64,000 nucleotides of DNA from Otis tarda (GCA_026413225.1 CM048552.1:185538053-185602052); one strand, 5' to 3'; positions 1 through 12,917 are shown, counted from the stretch's first letter. Program-made: numbers and translations. Notes: generated by a model from the letters alone, not told the origin.

Positions 1-1147
1 TTGGATCCTTAATTTCATGGGTATTGAAAGCTTAAAAAAAAATCTGCTAGAATGGAATGATGTTGCTGAGGAACAAGGGTATAGGGATAACTTATGTGGG
101 TTGTTTTCAGGTTTTTTCCTTCAGTCTCATACTTACCCTGGTGACAGGGGAGTAATCTGTCATCTCTTCTTTTCCCATGATAACCCTTAGACTCTTCTTT
201 CTCTCTTCTGTGTTCTTTGGGAACTAAAATGAGAGCTGAAAGTCATGTTTATGTTCTGCAAAGCAGCCATTGAACTGGAAAAGCCCCTTTCTCTCCAAGT
301 TTCCTTCTAATGTAGGGAAACAAAGGGCTCAGGGAAGCCAGCTGCAAAATCTGCTGAGCCTCTCCTCCCAGGCAGGTTCTGAAAGTTTTCCTAGCTATAC
401 CGATGGACCCGTCCTGCCTCCTTGCTCTCCCCTACTCCCACAACTCTTTGAAGGACAAATAAAATTTAGTATCATTCATTACAGTGTGGTCACTCCATCC
501 CCAGTACCTGAGCCATCTAATCCATGTCAGTGGGTGCACCCTGATGCAGCACGACAGCCTGCAGTGCACGTAAACCCCCTGTGCACATAAACCCCCAGGG
601 TGGCCTGGGAAAGATTCACAGTGAAGTTTGCACGTTTTGCTGCTTAGACATTAACTAATTTAGGAGAGAAAGAAAGGTTAGAGGATAGGGCTAGGAATCA
701 ACAACAAGTTTGGGAAAGGGAGGCTAAGCAAAGGCAGTTTACTTTGTTAACACTTGGACCATTATTTTTAAAATAGAGAGATAAATGGAAAATGAAAAAT
801 GGTAATAGCATTTGGAATTTCAGATTTTGTTTAAGTTCTAATATTTTTAACTATGATGAAAGCAAACTCAGTCATTTTTACATTTTTCCACACAGAAATG
901 TCCTCCGAAAGAAAGCTTCCCACCCAAACTTCAGAGCTGGAGACAAACAAAACAAAATAAAGCAAAAATCTCAGGATAAATAATTTCCCATCATGCATGT
1001 CTCTAAATCAGACCACAACCCTCAGATTACCCAGAAGCACACTTCCACTGCCATTTGCACTTTTAGCTGGAGTTTCCATAGTGTTATCACATTCGCCTGA
1101 TACATGAAAGATCACCGGTTTGAAAGGGAGTGGAAACACCATGTTTA
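1..1147. other. Unique non-coding DNA, nothing recognised
   Basis: AT-rich sequence without a recognisable gene, RNA or transposon. The open frames at 270-590 and 792-983 are short, have no family resemblance and no supported splice context, so they are taken as chance. Confidence 0.6.
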
Positions 1148-1206
1148 ATGGTTGGGCTCAATGATTTTAAGGGTCTTTTCAAACTTAAATGATTCTATGA
1201 CTCTGG
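1148..1206 (+). mobile_element. CR1 LINE 3' tail fragment
   Basis: A short remnant of the 3' untranslated end of a CR1 retrotransposon in sense orientation. It shows the typical order for this tail: a 'gttgggctcaatgattt' block, a 'ggtcttttcaaac' block and then 'gattctatgactctg', a degenerate form of the octamer-like end used for target-primed reverse transcription. Only about 60 bp survive, so the copy was either strongly 5'-truncated at insertion or has decayed beyond recognition upstream. The subfamily cannot be named from so little. Confidence 0.8.
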
Positions 1207-4200
1207 GCTACTGTGCCACCCACTTGCCAGCCTCTCTCTTTGCTCTCTGTCTCCATCATCTCCCACACACCAGGACTGGTACTCCTGCAGTTCATAGTGT
1301 AGTGAGCAGTTTTGAGGAGGTGTGCTTACAGCAAGGGTGGCAGGGGCTGTGGAGGGCAGCCCACATTTAGTTTGGTCTAGTCTGCCATGAGATCACCCCA
1401 TGAAGGTGCAGTTTAATTAACACTGTCAGTTAGCATTTGCCAAAAAGAAACCAGCTCCACTTTGCGGTTGAAACCTAGCACTTGTTCTTGCCCTGCTCCC
1501 AAGTGTGGGCAGTGTCCCTGTGTAGGGGACTGATCCGGCTGGAAACAAAGCAGGCTTTCTGCTAAGTGTGAATTTGGGGAAATTAATCTAGACTCTCTGA
1601 TTGCTAGATATAGGTAATGGTGTGTAAAAATATTATGTAGAAATTTTAAGAATCACCAAAAGATTTTCACTATTGGATTGGATTATCTCAAAGAGGAAGG
1701 AGCTCGATGGTGTGGTTTTTTTCTTTTTCTTTCATACTTAACGACTCCCTTTTAAATACCTTTCCACTAAATCCAGTAGCAAAAATTATAAAGTAATTAA
1801 GTAGGAGTCACTTACTATAATTTAACTATACAGATATGCCATTAAGAGCATGCACTTTACTTCAATTTATTTCAATTAATGAGCTGTTCCCTGGACAGTT
1901 CCATGATAAATGCTACTGTTCAGCTCTCTAAAACCTTTGCTTTTCCCAAAGTGCTTCCCTATGCTCCAGATAAATTCTTTCATACAAGGCCACTCTTGTT
2001 TTCTGACTGTGAGAAGGCCTACTATTAAACAAGGAGCAAATACAGCGAAAGGAGACCCAGAATCAGTACTCGAGTTCCCTGTGAGGCCGAGATCTCCTAC
2101 GTCTGGTTTCAATTCTCTGTTTCAAGTTTAAGTCTTAAAAGTTTAATGTGTTCATCACTTTCTCCAGCTTACATCCACTGACAGCAGGAGTTGTTAATTT
2201 TGCCTTGTAGGCAGGCACAAATGGTAATCAATTTAGGAAAAAACAGCAAAGGTTGATCACTATGCTGCCATGGTGGAGCTTTCTGCCCCTCTGTCCCAAA
2301 AGAGCCATGGTGGCTGAAAAGGTGACGTCTCCAGCACAGCTGGTGGGAGAGGATGGAACAGGGAGGGGACAGACCAAGAGTCTCCTGGAGCTGTTCTGCC
2401 ACGGCTGACAGATCTGCATTAGGACATGCCTGTCTCCTTTCTCCTCTCTCCCATGCCAGAGATCTTCCATTACTTGACTGTCCCAGGCACACTGAATGCC
2501 ACCTGTGGGGGGACAGCACTTCCCATCCAGCTAGTAAGAACTACTGGCAGGTCTGTGGTGAGTATCCTGTAAATGTTAAGCAAACCCATTGTGACCAGGG
2601 ACGTGGTCACCATTTACCTTCCTGCAGCAGCTGTCCCTGGCTTTGGACGCTGTGCCCTCTGCCCACCCAGCTCCCCTCTTCTGAGCCAGATCCACCACTG
2701 GGTGGCATGGAGGGATGCCTCAGAAGTTAGCTATGCCTAATACCAGCCTACAGTGAAGGACAAGGATATGATCACTATGCCCTTTAAACCACCGAGGCTG
2801 TGGCGTAAAGCAGATCTTGCCAGTGACCTAATGAACCTCTGAAATCTGGACACAGATTTAAAGAGTGTCACTTTAAGACATCCAGAATAGGGACATTTGT
2901 ATCTGAGCTTGTCACCATAAGCTCCCTTAATAGGCACCTCTAGGACACAATTTGTCTTATTTAAATGAGATTAGACTAAAATAGGTCAAATGATTTGTGT
3001 CCTTATTTCTTCCCAGTGAGTACAAAGGGAGTCTAATATAATTAATTCAGAAATAAAGATCTCTGCCATAGATATCTACAGATGAAAAAAAAAAAAGGAT
3101 CCCACTCATGGGTTTAATTCTCCTGCTCCAACATAAGCATCTTTAAGATGGGTGTCTGTATATGCTCCTCTTATGACCAAATGACAGGAATAGGCACTAC
3201 CAGAGAGCTACCCAGAGAATGGACCTGTCTGAGGATGAGGTAACTCACACTCCAGAAAGGCCAATTAGATGTATAAACTTAGGGAAGAAAAATCTCGTGC
3301 TGAAATGACAAGTGTCATATTCTGCTGGGACCCTTATCTCTGTAGCCTGATGACCATTTTATTTCAGGGTGAACCAGCACAGTCTGTAAAAGGAGAGATC
3401 TCAATTTTCTTTCTAGCAAAGGACAGAGAAAAATGATAGAGAAAAAGAATGATAATTTCAAAATGTGGATTTTTTTTTTCCAAAATGAAAGGCCCAGAGT
3501 CCTCTCCTTTTGCAGACAGAAGGATCTCTGCTCAGTTGTCCCTAGAGACATCTGAGGCATCACAGAGTATCAGAGACCTCCACCAGTGCTGACAGATGTG
3601 ACACCAAACCTAAGGGAGCTCCGTGCTCTCAGTACCAATAGCTAAGTGCCAGAGTGATAATTCAGAGCATCTCAAATGGCAACACATATTCATATTTAGG
3701 TAAGTGACTCACATCCACAATGTAGGAAATATCTGCTTTAATTCAGATACCTAAAAGTTTGACCTTGTCTAGCATTTCCTCTTGCAATTCCCCTTTGGAA
3801 GTACCTGTTTCACTCCATTGTCTATAAAGGAAGAGTCTGGTGGCAGGTTTAAATTTAGTCAGGGTGGCAGCTTTAGGTTTAGATATGGATGTATATTTTA
3901 GATGTTCTAGAATCTGGCAAGAGAAATCTCACCCCCAGAAAGTAACATGTTCTGTTTTCTGCCTGTTTCCAGCTCCCTGTATGTCCTACCTTGTCTGGCT
4001 TTGCTCTCGCATCTTGCAATTTGACTGCACCCACTCCATTCCTACACTTTCACTTTAATTCAAACACTAGTTGCTTCTCTCTCAAAGTCCTCACAGTTGC
4101 ATTTAGAGCAGCTCCAGTGAATCCTTATATATATCTGCTTCTCTACCCACAACTGAGCAAATGAAATATACCTCCAATTTGTGTTGGTCTCATTATTCTA

Positions 4201-4936
4201 CTCATCCCTCCTTCTGTACTTTGATTTCTTTTCCTCCAATTCAGCCAAGAAACCACCTTTTCTTTCAAATCCTACATCAACACTTATATTGTTTAAGTCC
4301 CCCTCACTTTTCCTAGTCCCCTATAGTTTCTTATAAACATTAGGAAGATGCTGTGATTTCTTTCCCATGAAGGAATAATCAGAGAAAGCTAAATGGAAAA
4401 ATTTCATTGCCATGGAAAATAACTTTCCTCTGAGATCCCAGAGCATTGGCAGGCTCCAGCCCTTTAATCTCAATCTCTCAAAAGGAGGCAGAGTTGTCAT
4501 ACATACTATCACACATATCATACAGATGCAGTATATATTATCTGTAAAAATATGTAGTTCAATAGCAATGATGATTAAACATACGTAAGTGGATAACACA
4601 AAGGGAAATTTATCCCTGTACTTCTGTTCCTGAACTATTTCTTTACAGCTGCTTCCCCATGGCTTCTCTTCCATGCCCCTCCACAAATACATCTGTCTTC
4701 TGTCTCTAAAGCCTTTGCTTCTACCTCTGATGCTCTGTGGGTTATCTAAGGTAGCACATTACTTTCTAAGGCAGCTTTCAAAAACATTACTTTAAAAAAT
4801 TTGTAAGTTATCAGAGGTCAAAAACCCATGGTAGATTACAGCAATTCAGAGAAGATGCCATTAGTCCAATTCTTGTTGACATTGATTGGAGAACTCATGT
4901 TGGCTTCAGCACACTGATTTATTCTAAATGCTTATT
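1207..4936. other. Unique non-coding DNA, nothing recognised
   Basis: No gene or transposon recognised over about 3.7 kb. A short A-run lies near 3084-3095. The stretch at about 3960-4320 is pyrimidine-rich on the plus strand and faintly recalls the 3' region of old LINEs, but the likeness is too weak to call. Open frames of 116-125 codons near 2.2-2.7 kb and 4.3-4.7 kb overlap open frames on the other strand or lack any recognisable motif. Confidence 0.55.
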
Positions 4937-4997
4937 GGAAGACCTCCAGAGATGCCTTCAAATCTGAATTATGCTTTGATCCTATGATTCTGTGACT
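4937..4997 (+). mobile_element. CR1 LINE 3' tail fragment (old)
   Basis: A decayed CR1 3' end in sense orientation. The order 'gacctccagagatgcc', 'ttcaaatctgaatta' and 'cctatgattctgtga' matches the last part of the CR1 3' untranslated region, ending in the usual repeated ATTCTRTGA-like motif. Upstream sequence is no longer recognisable. The divergence suggests an older insertion than the copy at 19.6 kb. Confidence 0.65.
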
Positions 4998-5752
4998 TAC
5001 TGTGTACCTTTCCCAGAGCTGAGTCTATGGACAGTGCTTTACAATTAGTGGCTCTAGAACCTTTTTGAAATTAAAGGATGAGAGACTACTTTGGCAGCCC
5101 CCTATTTAGTCGAGGACCCAGGGCTGGTGATACAGAGGTCAGCATGGAGTGGAAGCTCACTCCAGCTTGAAAGAGATTGATCAGTATTGTTGTTGGGATC
5201 TGTCTATCTGCCAGTCATCTGGTAAAACACAGACATTACCTTACATCATGGGGGAGAAATTGCTTTGGAAATGAATGGTAAGTCACCGACTAAATTTATT
5301 ATAGCACCTCTGGGTGTTCAAGAGCAGGAGAGCTATGCCTTTACAGAATTTGGGAGCCATAGTCATTGATTCAAGCTCTCATCATTTCTCTTCCAAATAT
5401 TTTATTTTAATAAAGCCAACAGCAGAGTGATGGTACTTGACATTGCAGCTCACAGAAGACATTGTCATTTCCATCGTGTGCTGTTAAAAGTGTCACTTTA
5501 ACATTTCAATTCCTCCAGTATAGGATCTAATCTTCCTGCAATCCAGCGTCATGGATGACCTTTAAATTGTGACAAGCAAACAAATTTACTGATTCTACCA
5601 TCCTCTACAATCTTCTTCCATCACTGCTCCTTTTCTTTGAATCAGAATGAAGAGTTAGCAAAACTCCCCATTCACTTTTCTTTTAAACTTCTGTGATTCT
5701 TTCTGCTCTGCAGGGGAAAAACTGGATAACAGTCAAGTTAATCAGCTCACAG
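4998..5752. other. Unique non-coding DNA, nothing recognised
   Basis: AT-rich sequence between a CR1 tail and a small local duplication. No element or gene was recognised. Confidence 0.55.
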
Positions 5753-5809
5753 TGAGTACTAAGTTACTGAGACAGTACTGAGACAATGAGTACTAAGTTA
5801 CTGAGACAG
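5753..5809. repeat. Short local tandem duplication, 34-bp period
   Basis: The 22-bp stretch at 5754-5775 (starting gagtactaagtt, ending actgagacag) recurs exactly at 5788-5809, giving about 1.7 copies of a 34-bp unit. A further 'tactgagaca' piece lies between them. The identity of the copies implies a recent duplication or local replication slippage. Confidence 0.9.
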
Positions 5810-5879
5810 GGTAGAGTACCTAAGACAACGCTGACATTCGCTTCTCCTGGCAATCCCTTGCTGGTCTCCTCAGAACTGT

Positions 5880-7200
5880 TCTTAACCTTTCATTTACACT
5901 ACCTCTTGTCTGGATCTGTTTCGTCACTATGTAGGAAACTTTCAACCTTGTCCATCTTAAAACATTCCTTTCAGCTCCACTTGCCTCTTCTGATTTCTAG
6001 CCCTTGCCCCACCGTTTGTCAAGAGCTTCGCTCCTCCATTTTGATTACATCTTGTTTTGAAGGTGATTTCCATCTTTAACACTGTTCCCTTAAGCTCTCA
6101 TTCACACCTAATCTTTCAGTGACCCCCCCACAGAGAGGTTCAGCATCTGTGCTACAGGAATATCCTTCCTCATCTGCTGTCTGCTTTGACATCATTGATT
6201 ATGTTATTCTTTGCAACACCTTGTCTTCCTCTGGTTTCAGTGACTGTGTTCGCTTGGATCTTCTTCCAGCCCCCAACAAGACAGCCCATGTCTCTCACCA
6301 GCCTTCCTCTACTGGCACACACTAAGATCTCAGTCTGTTTCTCTGACACCTCCTCATGTCCAGCTATTATCTGTACTTACCAGTGTTTTATCACCCTCTT
6401 CTCCTTATTAGTCCCTTCAGGTAATATCCATTCCTAGGTCCTTAGCCTGGTCATCAACTTCATCTGTAGCTTCTCTGTGTCTCCTAATATCCTGAAATTC
6501 ACACTAGGCAGCACTGCATAAATGTTGCACTTGCAGTCCATCCACCCAGGTAAATCTCTTTTACGCTCTCGTAATCAGCTCATCTTGGTTGTTGCAACAT
6601 TTTTTCCTCTGGCTTTGATAAACACATTTTTCCCCTTATCTGTTCAGAGTGCTACCACTTATCTATTATTTTCCATGTCTTTGCATCCTGCTTCTCTATC
6701 TCACTAAATTTAAGTGACATCTCTATTTTCAAAGCCTTTCATGGCCAGTCCCTACCCTGTCTGTCACCTGTCATTCAGTTCTTCAAAGACCACTGCTATC
6801 TTTGATTGCTCTATGGTTTCCAGTCTCCTGCTTGCTAAATTCCAAACACATTTGTGATGACTCTCTTCCATTTTCACCCATGCTGGGGAGATAATGCCAT
6901 AAACATCTTCTACTTTATCTTGCTGTCATTCAGAATACTCTTTCTTACTTTCTTTCACATGATATCTTCAAAAAATAAATTGGAAAAGCTTGTCCTTTTT
7001 GGCAACCTGATATCTCCTCCCATCTTGCCAATTAGCAGTTGTTTCCTTGAAGATCCCTTTTCACCTCTCTGGTGTTATTAATATTCTCTTGTCTTAAATT
7101 TAAATTGTGACCTTCTGTGGGGCAAGGGACATCTTTTATTCTCTGACAACCTCTATATGTCACAGTCACACAGATAATGGTAATGATAACAATGATAATG
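5880..7200 (+). mobile_element. Ancient L3/L2-like LINE (CR1 superfamily) fossil
   Basis: A heavily decayed non-LTR retrotransposon in sense orientation. In the frame at 6119-6325 the stretch reading FDIIDYVIL and then LSSSGFSDCV resembles the reverse-transcriptase motif A block of L2/L3/CR1-type elements (general pattern FDTVDH, a run of leucines, then LSSLGFSDSV). The expected aspartate of motif A is kept. Downstream, 6590-6660 recalls the 'TGCAAC...CTCTGGC...TTCAGAGTGC' block and about 6733-6760 the 'TTCAAAGCC..TCATGGCC' block near the 3' end of such elements. The 3' part near 7100-7140 has 'ttgtgaccttctgtggggcaaggga', a mark seen in L3-like reptile and bird repeats, followed by a simple (TAATGATAA)-like run. 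Part of the RT between about 6450 and 6530 seems lost. Many frameshifts and stops; non-functional. Clade naming (L3 versus L2) is inference. Confidence 0.6.
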
Positions 7201-10200
7201 AGAAGAAATCTGTTCTGAATTCAAACTCAACAGAAAAGATTTAATGGTTTTAAAAACGTCATTCACCTCTTGCTTTGGCACACATTTTATAGCTTCATCA
7301 CTCCCGCGGTTGGCCACAGAACATTGTTTATGAAGCCGTGTCATCTGTGCTGTATAAGCACATAGATAAATGACAACAAAGCATCGCTAGTAAAGAAGAT
7401 TTATTCTTATTTTATCACATCTGAGACAAATAAACATAAATGGGCATACTTTAAAAATACCTTGTAAATTTTCCTCCTGCAACACACTTAGTGTGTGTGT
7501 CGCAGTGACAGGATGCTATTGCCCTCGTACTGCCTGAGCCTGCTCTCAGCAAGCTCTGGTCCTCCGTCCACTCCTCCTCTTCAGCTGTGTTTTCCTAGAA
7601 GATAATGTATGTCTGTGGTGACTGACTGGTGCTCCCTCCTACCTCCAATCCATTTGTTGTCAGCCAGATTTCCTTTCCCAAGTTCTTTATGTGAAAATTA
7701 CCTTTTAACTGCTCTGTTGTGTGCCATTGCTCTCTTGTCCAAAGTGGCATATAACGAGACGCCCTCAGCTCCTCCAGCCTACCAGCTCCGATAGCATGCT
7801 GCCCTGCCTGCCATTTTGTGCCTCTGACTGATAAGAAATTTTCATCTGCAGAAAGAGGAAAATACGCAGTGCAATAGCCACTGACATTCAATTTTCCTGG
7901 GCAGTTGAATTTTTATAAACTGCATGTATAGAAAGAGAATGGCAAAGAACCAAGTACTCTGTGGCTCAAGGAGGAAGGGATGCCCTGGGCACAGCTTGCC
8001 TTACACCAGCCCCTTCCCTTCCCAACCCTGCCTTGGAAGGCACTAGAATTCAGCAGGACTGGAGCACAGACAGTCTCTCTGAGCTTCTACAAAGAAGTAG
8101 TTGTGAAAGCACCTCATCAATGTTATATTTAGGCTGCTTTAAAATTTGTGTTTGGGGTATTTTGACCTCTTTCTTGAAGATCCAAGGTCAGGAGGGTAGA
8201 AAATTGGCACAGTTTTTGGCACCATGTTTCCTTTTCAAGAAAAATCCAACTGCTATTTCATGAAGATGTTCAATATTTTACCAAATACCATAGAGCAGAG
8301 GCCAACTCACACTGAGATAGCTAACCCAGGCACTCGTACAAGCTGATGTGACCCACCGACTGCTGTTGGGATACAGGGCCACAAGTGGTTCCAATTTCCA
8401 CTTCAGCACTGCAACTATTTGGGACATAAAGGTGTAAGTAAGGAGAAAAAATTAATTCTATACTTACAAATTATATTCACAAGTACTTAGATGGCTGATT
8501 AAGCTCTCAGGTCATAATTCTTCAAGTTGTGGTATCATCTTCCACAGATGAAATATACCTACTAATAAACATGTAATTGAATATATATATTGAAAAAGTA
8601 ATGGAGAGAGCTCAGGCAATTAATTTAGTTAATAGATAAATTTTTCTGGTAGTCATCTCTGTTGTATTCCAGACAAAATCAAGAAGAAACACGTTTTCAA
8701 AACTCCTTGAAAGGGATATTACAATGTGAGATGTCCTTTTGCTGGTCTTCATTTTGTTTATTTTTCACATTTAGAAGTTCAAAGATGATAGGAGGCCATC
8801 TGGCTGTCAGCCTCTGGCTGGTTTCTTTCCTAATGCACATACATAATCACAGAAGAATCAGTTCATTGCAATGCATCCCAGAGATGTGTAGAGCTGAATG
8901 TGAAAAATCTTTTTTTTTAGTTTGAAAATGTCAATTTGTCAAAACTAGACTTTTTTTTTATGACAGAAGATTGCTTTCAGTATTTTTTTCCAAGTCAAAA
9001 AGATTTGACATTTGTTTAATATTGTGTTCCAATATCTTCAAAATGGAATGCTCTGCTTTATCATTTCAGAAATACTTTCCTTCTGAAATGTAACTACAGT
9101 GAAAAGTAAGATTTTTAATGAAAAGATCAGCATCTAAAAGTATGCATTTCCACTGCTCTAAAGCTATATTTGTTGGGAAGGGGGGTTGTTTGTTTCTTTC
9201 ATTGTGCTGTCTTTGAGGTTCTTGGGTTTGGTAGAGGAATTTAAAATATTCTAGAACTGAAAAAGTGAGAAAATCACTTCTTGTCCTATTCTAACATGAA
9301 GTCCATGTTTGTGTTCAAGTGTGGTGACAAGTAAGTGTTGTGTGAGGAGCTGCCTTACTTGGTGATCTCCTGGCCTCTCTGTAATTACACTTTTGGGATT
9401 TATATCTGGACAACTTCCTGTGAAAACCATGTACATTACTGGCCTTTTTTCCTTACCCTCTACTTCACAGATGTTTGATTAATTAACTTGATTGTACTTT
9501 TTCTTCTTACAATCTATCTGTGAAATGGTATTAAATTTCCACCAAGAACCACCTCAGGCCTGTAAATCCACTAGATATATTTTGATTGAAAAGTCAATGT
9601 AAGGATTCAGCATAGGCACACATGAAACCGGTATGTTTTGTAGCTCAGATTATTACTTTTTGTCAATCCATTTCTGGAGATTCCCAATCCCAGTATTTCA
9701 ATTCCTGAAAAACTTCAGGGAAATATTGTTTATAAATAACAGGAGATTAAATATAAGGTGCATGAACAAATTGTCTCAAACCAGGCAATCATGCTTGTTA
9801 AGATAATTTAATGAATAATAAAGAATATATTTTATGTATATTTTTTTCATTTCATCTACCAATTCACCTTAAAGAACACATCCAGAATTTGAAAGGATGG
9901 TGTACTTTAAATGTTAATCCTGTTTGGAATTCCCCTACAGAAGTTTAAAACACATATAATTATTAACGCTACTTTGACCTTAGGAAGTTTTTCTTTTAAA
10001 AGAAATATTACTAATGTTGAAAAACATTGTCTTTTCACAATAGTGCATAAGTAGATAATTCTAAAGTTGAAGAACATATTGTCTTTAGTCATATCAGACT
10101 ACTTAGCTGTAATTATTGTTCAATTCAATCTCTGTCATTTATTTCTAAGTCAGTTTTCTGGTAGAAGAAAGCTTTCTCAGCCTCTTTGACATTTTCATTG

Positions 10201-11567
10201 TTGCTACAATTCATATTTGTAAAAAGTGATTCTTCTTGAACTACCTGCTGTATTTGAGGTTATTGATCATAAATTTCTTGTTCAGCAATTGCCTTGATAT
10301 TTGCATGCAAGAAAGTTTTATTTTTATTGATTTATTTCACACTTTCTCTTGTTTGGGGCACTGGTTGATAAGAAATGTAATTGAGCAATTTCATTACTGA
10401 GCGTGTAGCATCAATTCTCTTTGCCTCTTGTTAATAAACTACTTGCATACATCAGATTTTTGGTTGACAAAGTTCAGATTTAGCAAGTATGCAAATATGA
10501 GCTTGGGCTCAAAATTCAGAAGACTGGGGATTCTTCACATTTGGGTCTTCAGGTCAATTTTCCATATTTATTTTCTCCATCTTTCTGTTCGTCCCCGCTG
10601 TATAATAAAGTGCAGTGTTTTCTGAGAAGTGCATTATCTTCGGCATTAGCCTATTTCACGTGCTTTGGAATGAGACGAGATAGTCAACCTCCTTTCCTTT
10701 TGGGGAAGAGTGTCTGTACTGCTGAAGAGAGTCTGAGTTTAGTGAGTGGAGGTAAATATTATTTTTTTTTTTCAAAGTATTTAGGAGAGCAAAGTTGTGG
10801 GCTTCTAGCAATAGCAGCACATTTTCTTTCATATTAAATCCAGTGGAACTAAAATTCCTCTAGAAGGGGTTTTATCTTCTTACTACCAATATTTGAACTT
10901 CATTACGGTTAAAACTTCTGATGAGCATATTAAGCTATTTTCCATGCAGATTCAGTATTAACTTGGGTGCCTTTCTGAGAGCTAGGTAAGACACAACTCT
11001 TGCTGAAAGACTTAATCAATGCAAACTGCAAACACAATATCATAAAACAGTGAAGAGTGCAATGGCAAGCATACTGCACTTAGAAAATACCAGACATATG
11101 ACTGCCTATGCAACCTTGCATGTATGTATTGTGATGCAGACTTTATCTCTGGTGTCTACTCCCCTATTGTACTGTAATGCAAACACACAAAATGTTGAAT
11201 TAAGGTTATTTTTGCACCCCATGGCTATTGTATAACAGCACAGCAGTGCCAGAAATTAAAGACAGCAATGTCTATTCTAGATTGTTCCAGTAGTTACAGA
11301 TCGTGTCCAATCTCTCCTGACTCCAGCCACCACCCTACATCCTCAGATACTGTCTCTGCTTCTGCTATCTCCTTCCTTTCTTCCTGCCTGACCCTCCATA
11401 TTTAGTCCAGCCCCTTCCTTTGTTTCCTTCTTGCCCTACATCTTGCCACCCTCCTTTTCTTATCCTTCTGCAAATTTTCTTCACTTCTGTCTGCCAGGTT
11501 CCAAAAAAGACAAAGCTGACAGCCTTGCTCCTTCAACTATGGCTGACCTACAGCAGTACCAGTAAGA
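7201..11567. other. Unique non-coding DNA, nothing recognised
   Basis: More than 4 kb of AT-rich DNA with no supported gene or transposon. A short (GT) run is near 7493 and a short (AT) run near 8582. The stretch 11320-11510 is C/T-rich on the plus strand without recognisable homology. The open frames here are at most 100 codons and share no motif with known proteins. Confidence 0.55.
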
Positions 11568-12230
11568 TAGAATAGGATAGATTATTTCAGTTGGAAGGGA
11601 CCTACAATGACCATCTAGTCCAACTGCCAGACTACTTCAGAGCTGACCAAAAGTTGAAACAAATTATTAAGGGCATTGTCCAAACGCCTCTTAAACACTG
11701 ACAGGCTTGTTGCGTTGACCACCTCTCTAGGAAGCCTGATCCAGTATCTGACCACCCTCTTGGTCAAGAAATGCTTCCTAATGTCCAGTCTAAACCTCCC
11801 TGGCACAGCTTTGAACCATTCCCACATGTCCTATCACTGGATACCAAGGAGAAGAGATCAGCACCTCCCTCTCCCGTTCCCCTCCTCAGGAAGCTCCAGA
11901 GAGCAACGAGGTTGCCCCTCAGCCTCCTTTTCTCTAAACTAGACAAGCCTGAAGTCCTTATCCACTCCTCGCAGGACATTCCTTCTAGCCCTTTCACCAG
12001 CTTTGTTGCCCTCCTTTGGACACATTCAAGGACCTACACATCCTTCTTAAATTGTGGGACCCAGAACTGCACACAGTATTCAAAGTGAGGCCACACCAAC
12101 GCTGCATACAGTGAGATAACCACCTCTTTTGACCAACTAGTTACACTGTCTTTGATGCACAAACATAAACAGTCCTTTTGGACTGTAGCAGTGGAAGTCC
12201 TAGGGTGCAACACGCACATTTGGACCATGA
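11568..12230 (-). mobile_element. CR1 LINE fragment, minus strand
   Basis: A 5'-truncated CR1 retrotransposon reading right to left. Its 3' untranslated end lies at 11568-11625 (reverse complement of the GGTCCCTTCCAACTG-type block and the ATTCTA-type tail). Upstream on the minus strand it encodes broken pieces of the C-terminal part of ORF2: in 11615-11827 the pattern FRLDIRKHF...RLPREVV...LDNALNNL, in 11764-11997 the pattern [13 protein letters not shown]...SDRTCGNG, and in 12034-12228 the pattern LYAALVWPHFEYCVQFWVPQFKK. These fall in different frames with stops between them, so the copy is dead. Its divergence from the copy at 19.6 kb suggests a different, older subfamily. Confidence 0.9.
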
Positions 12231-12442
12231 GGGAATGCCCATGTGGTCAGGCTCAATTTGTATCAGTAAGATATCAAGATTAACAAGACTAACACATGAA
12301 TGTTTAAGTGTCTCAAGTAGATGTCCGCATGCCTGCCAGGAGCCTTCTAAGTTCCCATTATAGTCAATAGAGATCTTGCCAATACAGCTGGTGGAGTCTT
12401 TGGGTGGCTAAAATGATTGAATGCAAGTGTCTGCTCTAGGGT
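12231..12442. other. Unexplained stretch between two CR1 copies, possible old LTR relic
   Basis: About 210 bp not explained by either flanking CR1. The stretch 12340-12425, with 'cccattatagtcaatagag' and 'ggtggctaaaatgattgaatgc', is reminiscent of old avian LTR-type repeats, but this is recollection of style only and no boundary, TG/CA end or target duplication can be shown. Confidence 0.3.
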
Positions 12443-12917
12443 GATCACAGAACAGGATCCAGGATAGGTCAGTTCAAGTTCAACCTCCTGTTCACAGCAG
12501 GGCCAGCTCTAGAGTCAGAGCAAGTTGCACACGGCTTTATCCAATTAGATCTTTAAAACCTCCAAGGCTGGAGATGATACCATCTGGGATATCTTTGCCC
12601 CAGCTGGACTGTCCTCATTGGGAAAAAAAATTTCCTTATATCCAGTCTGAACCTGCACATAATCTCTTATCCTCCTGCCATGCACTTCAGTGAAGAGTCT
12701 GGCTCTGCCTTCTCAGTAATCTCCCCATAGGAACTGGGAAGCTGCTATGAGGTCCACCTGAAGCCATCTCTTCTCCAGGCTTAAAAGTCCCACTCCCTCA
12801 GTCTCTCCTCATAGGGTAACTGCTCCAGCCCCTGACAAGCTTGGTGGCCTCCTCTGAACTTACTCCAGTTTCTTGTTTTTCTTGTCCTGAGCAGTATCCT
12901 GATGTGGTCTAACAGGC
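12443..12917 (-). mobile_element. CR1 LINE, 3' part (split by an LTR)
   Basis: The 3' half of a CR1 copy on the minus strand. It starts at its 3' untranslated end ('gatcacagaacagg' read on the plus strand) and continues into the ORF2 C-terminal region. The reverse complement still shows the blocks for the conserved LEKRRL-type segment ('tctccaggcttaaaagtcccactccctcag' region at 12771-12801) and the upstream 'ctccagtttcttg...gtcc' block. At 12917 the element is interrupted by the LTR at 12918-13893 and resumes at 13894. It contains several frame-breaking changes and is non-functional. Confidence 0.9.

Noticed and set aside
3960..4320. Second L3/L2-like LINE 3' end
   Set aside because: Only a vague pyrimidine-rich resemblance; no block order or coding motif could be matched.
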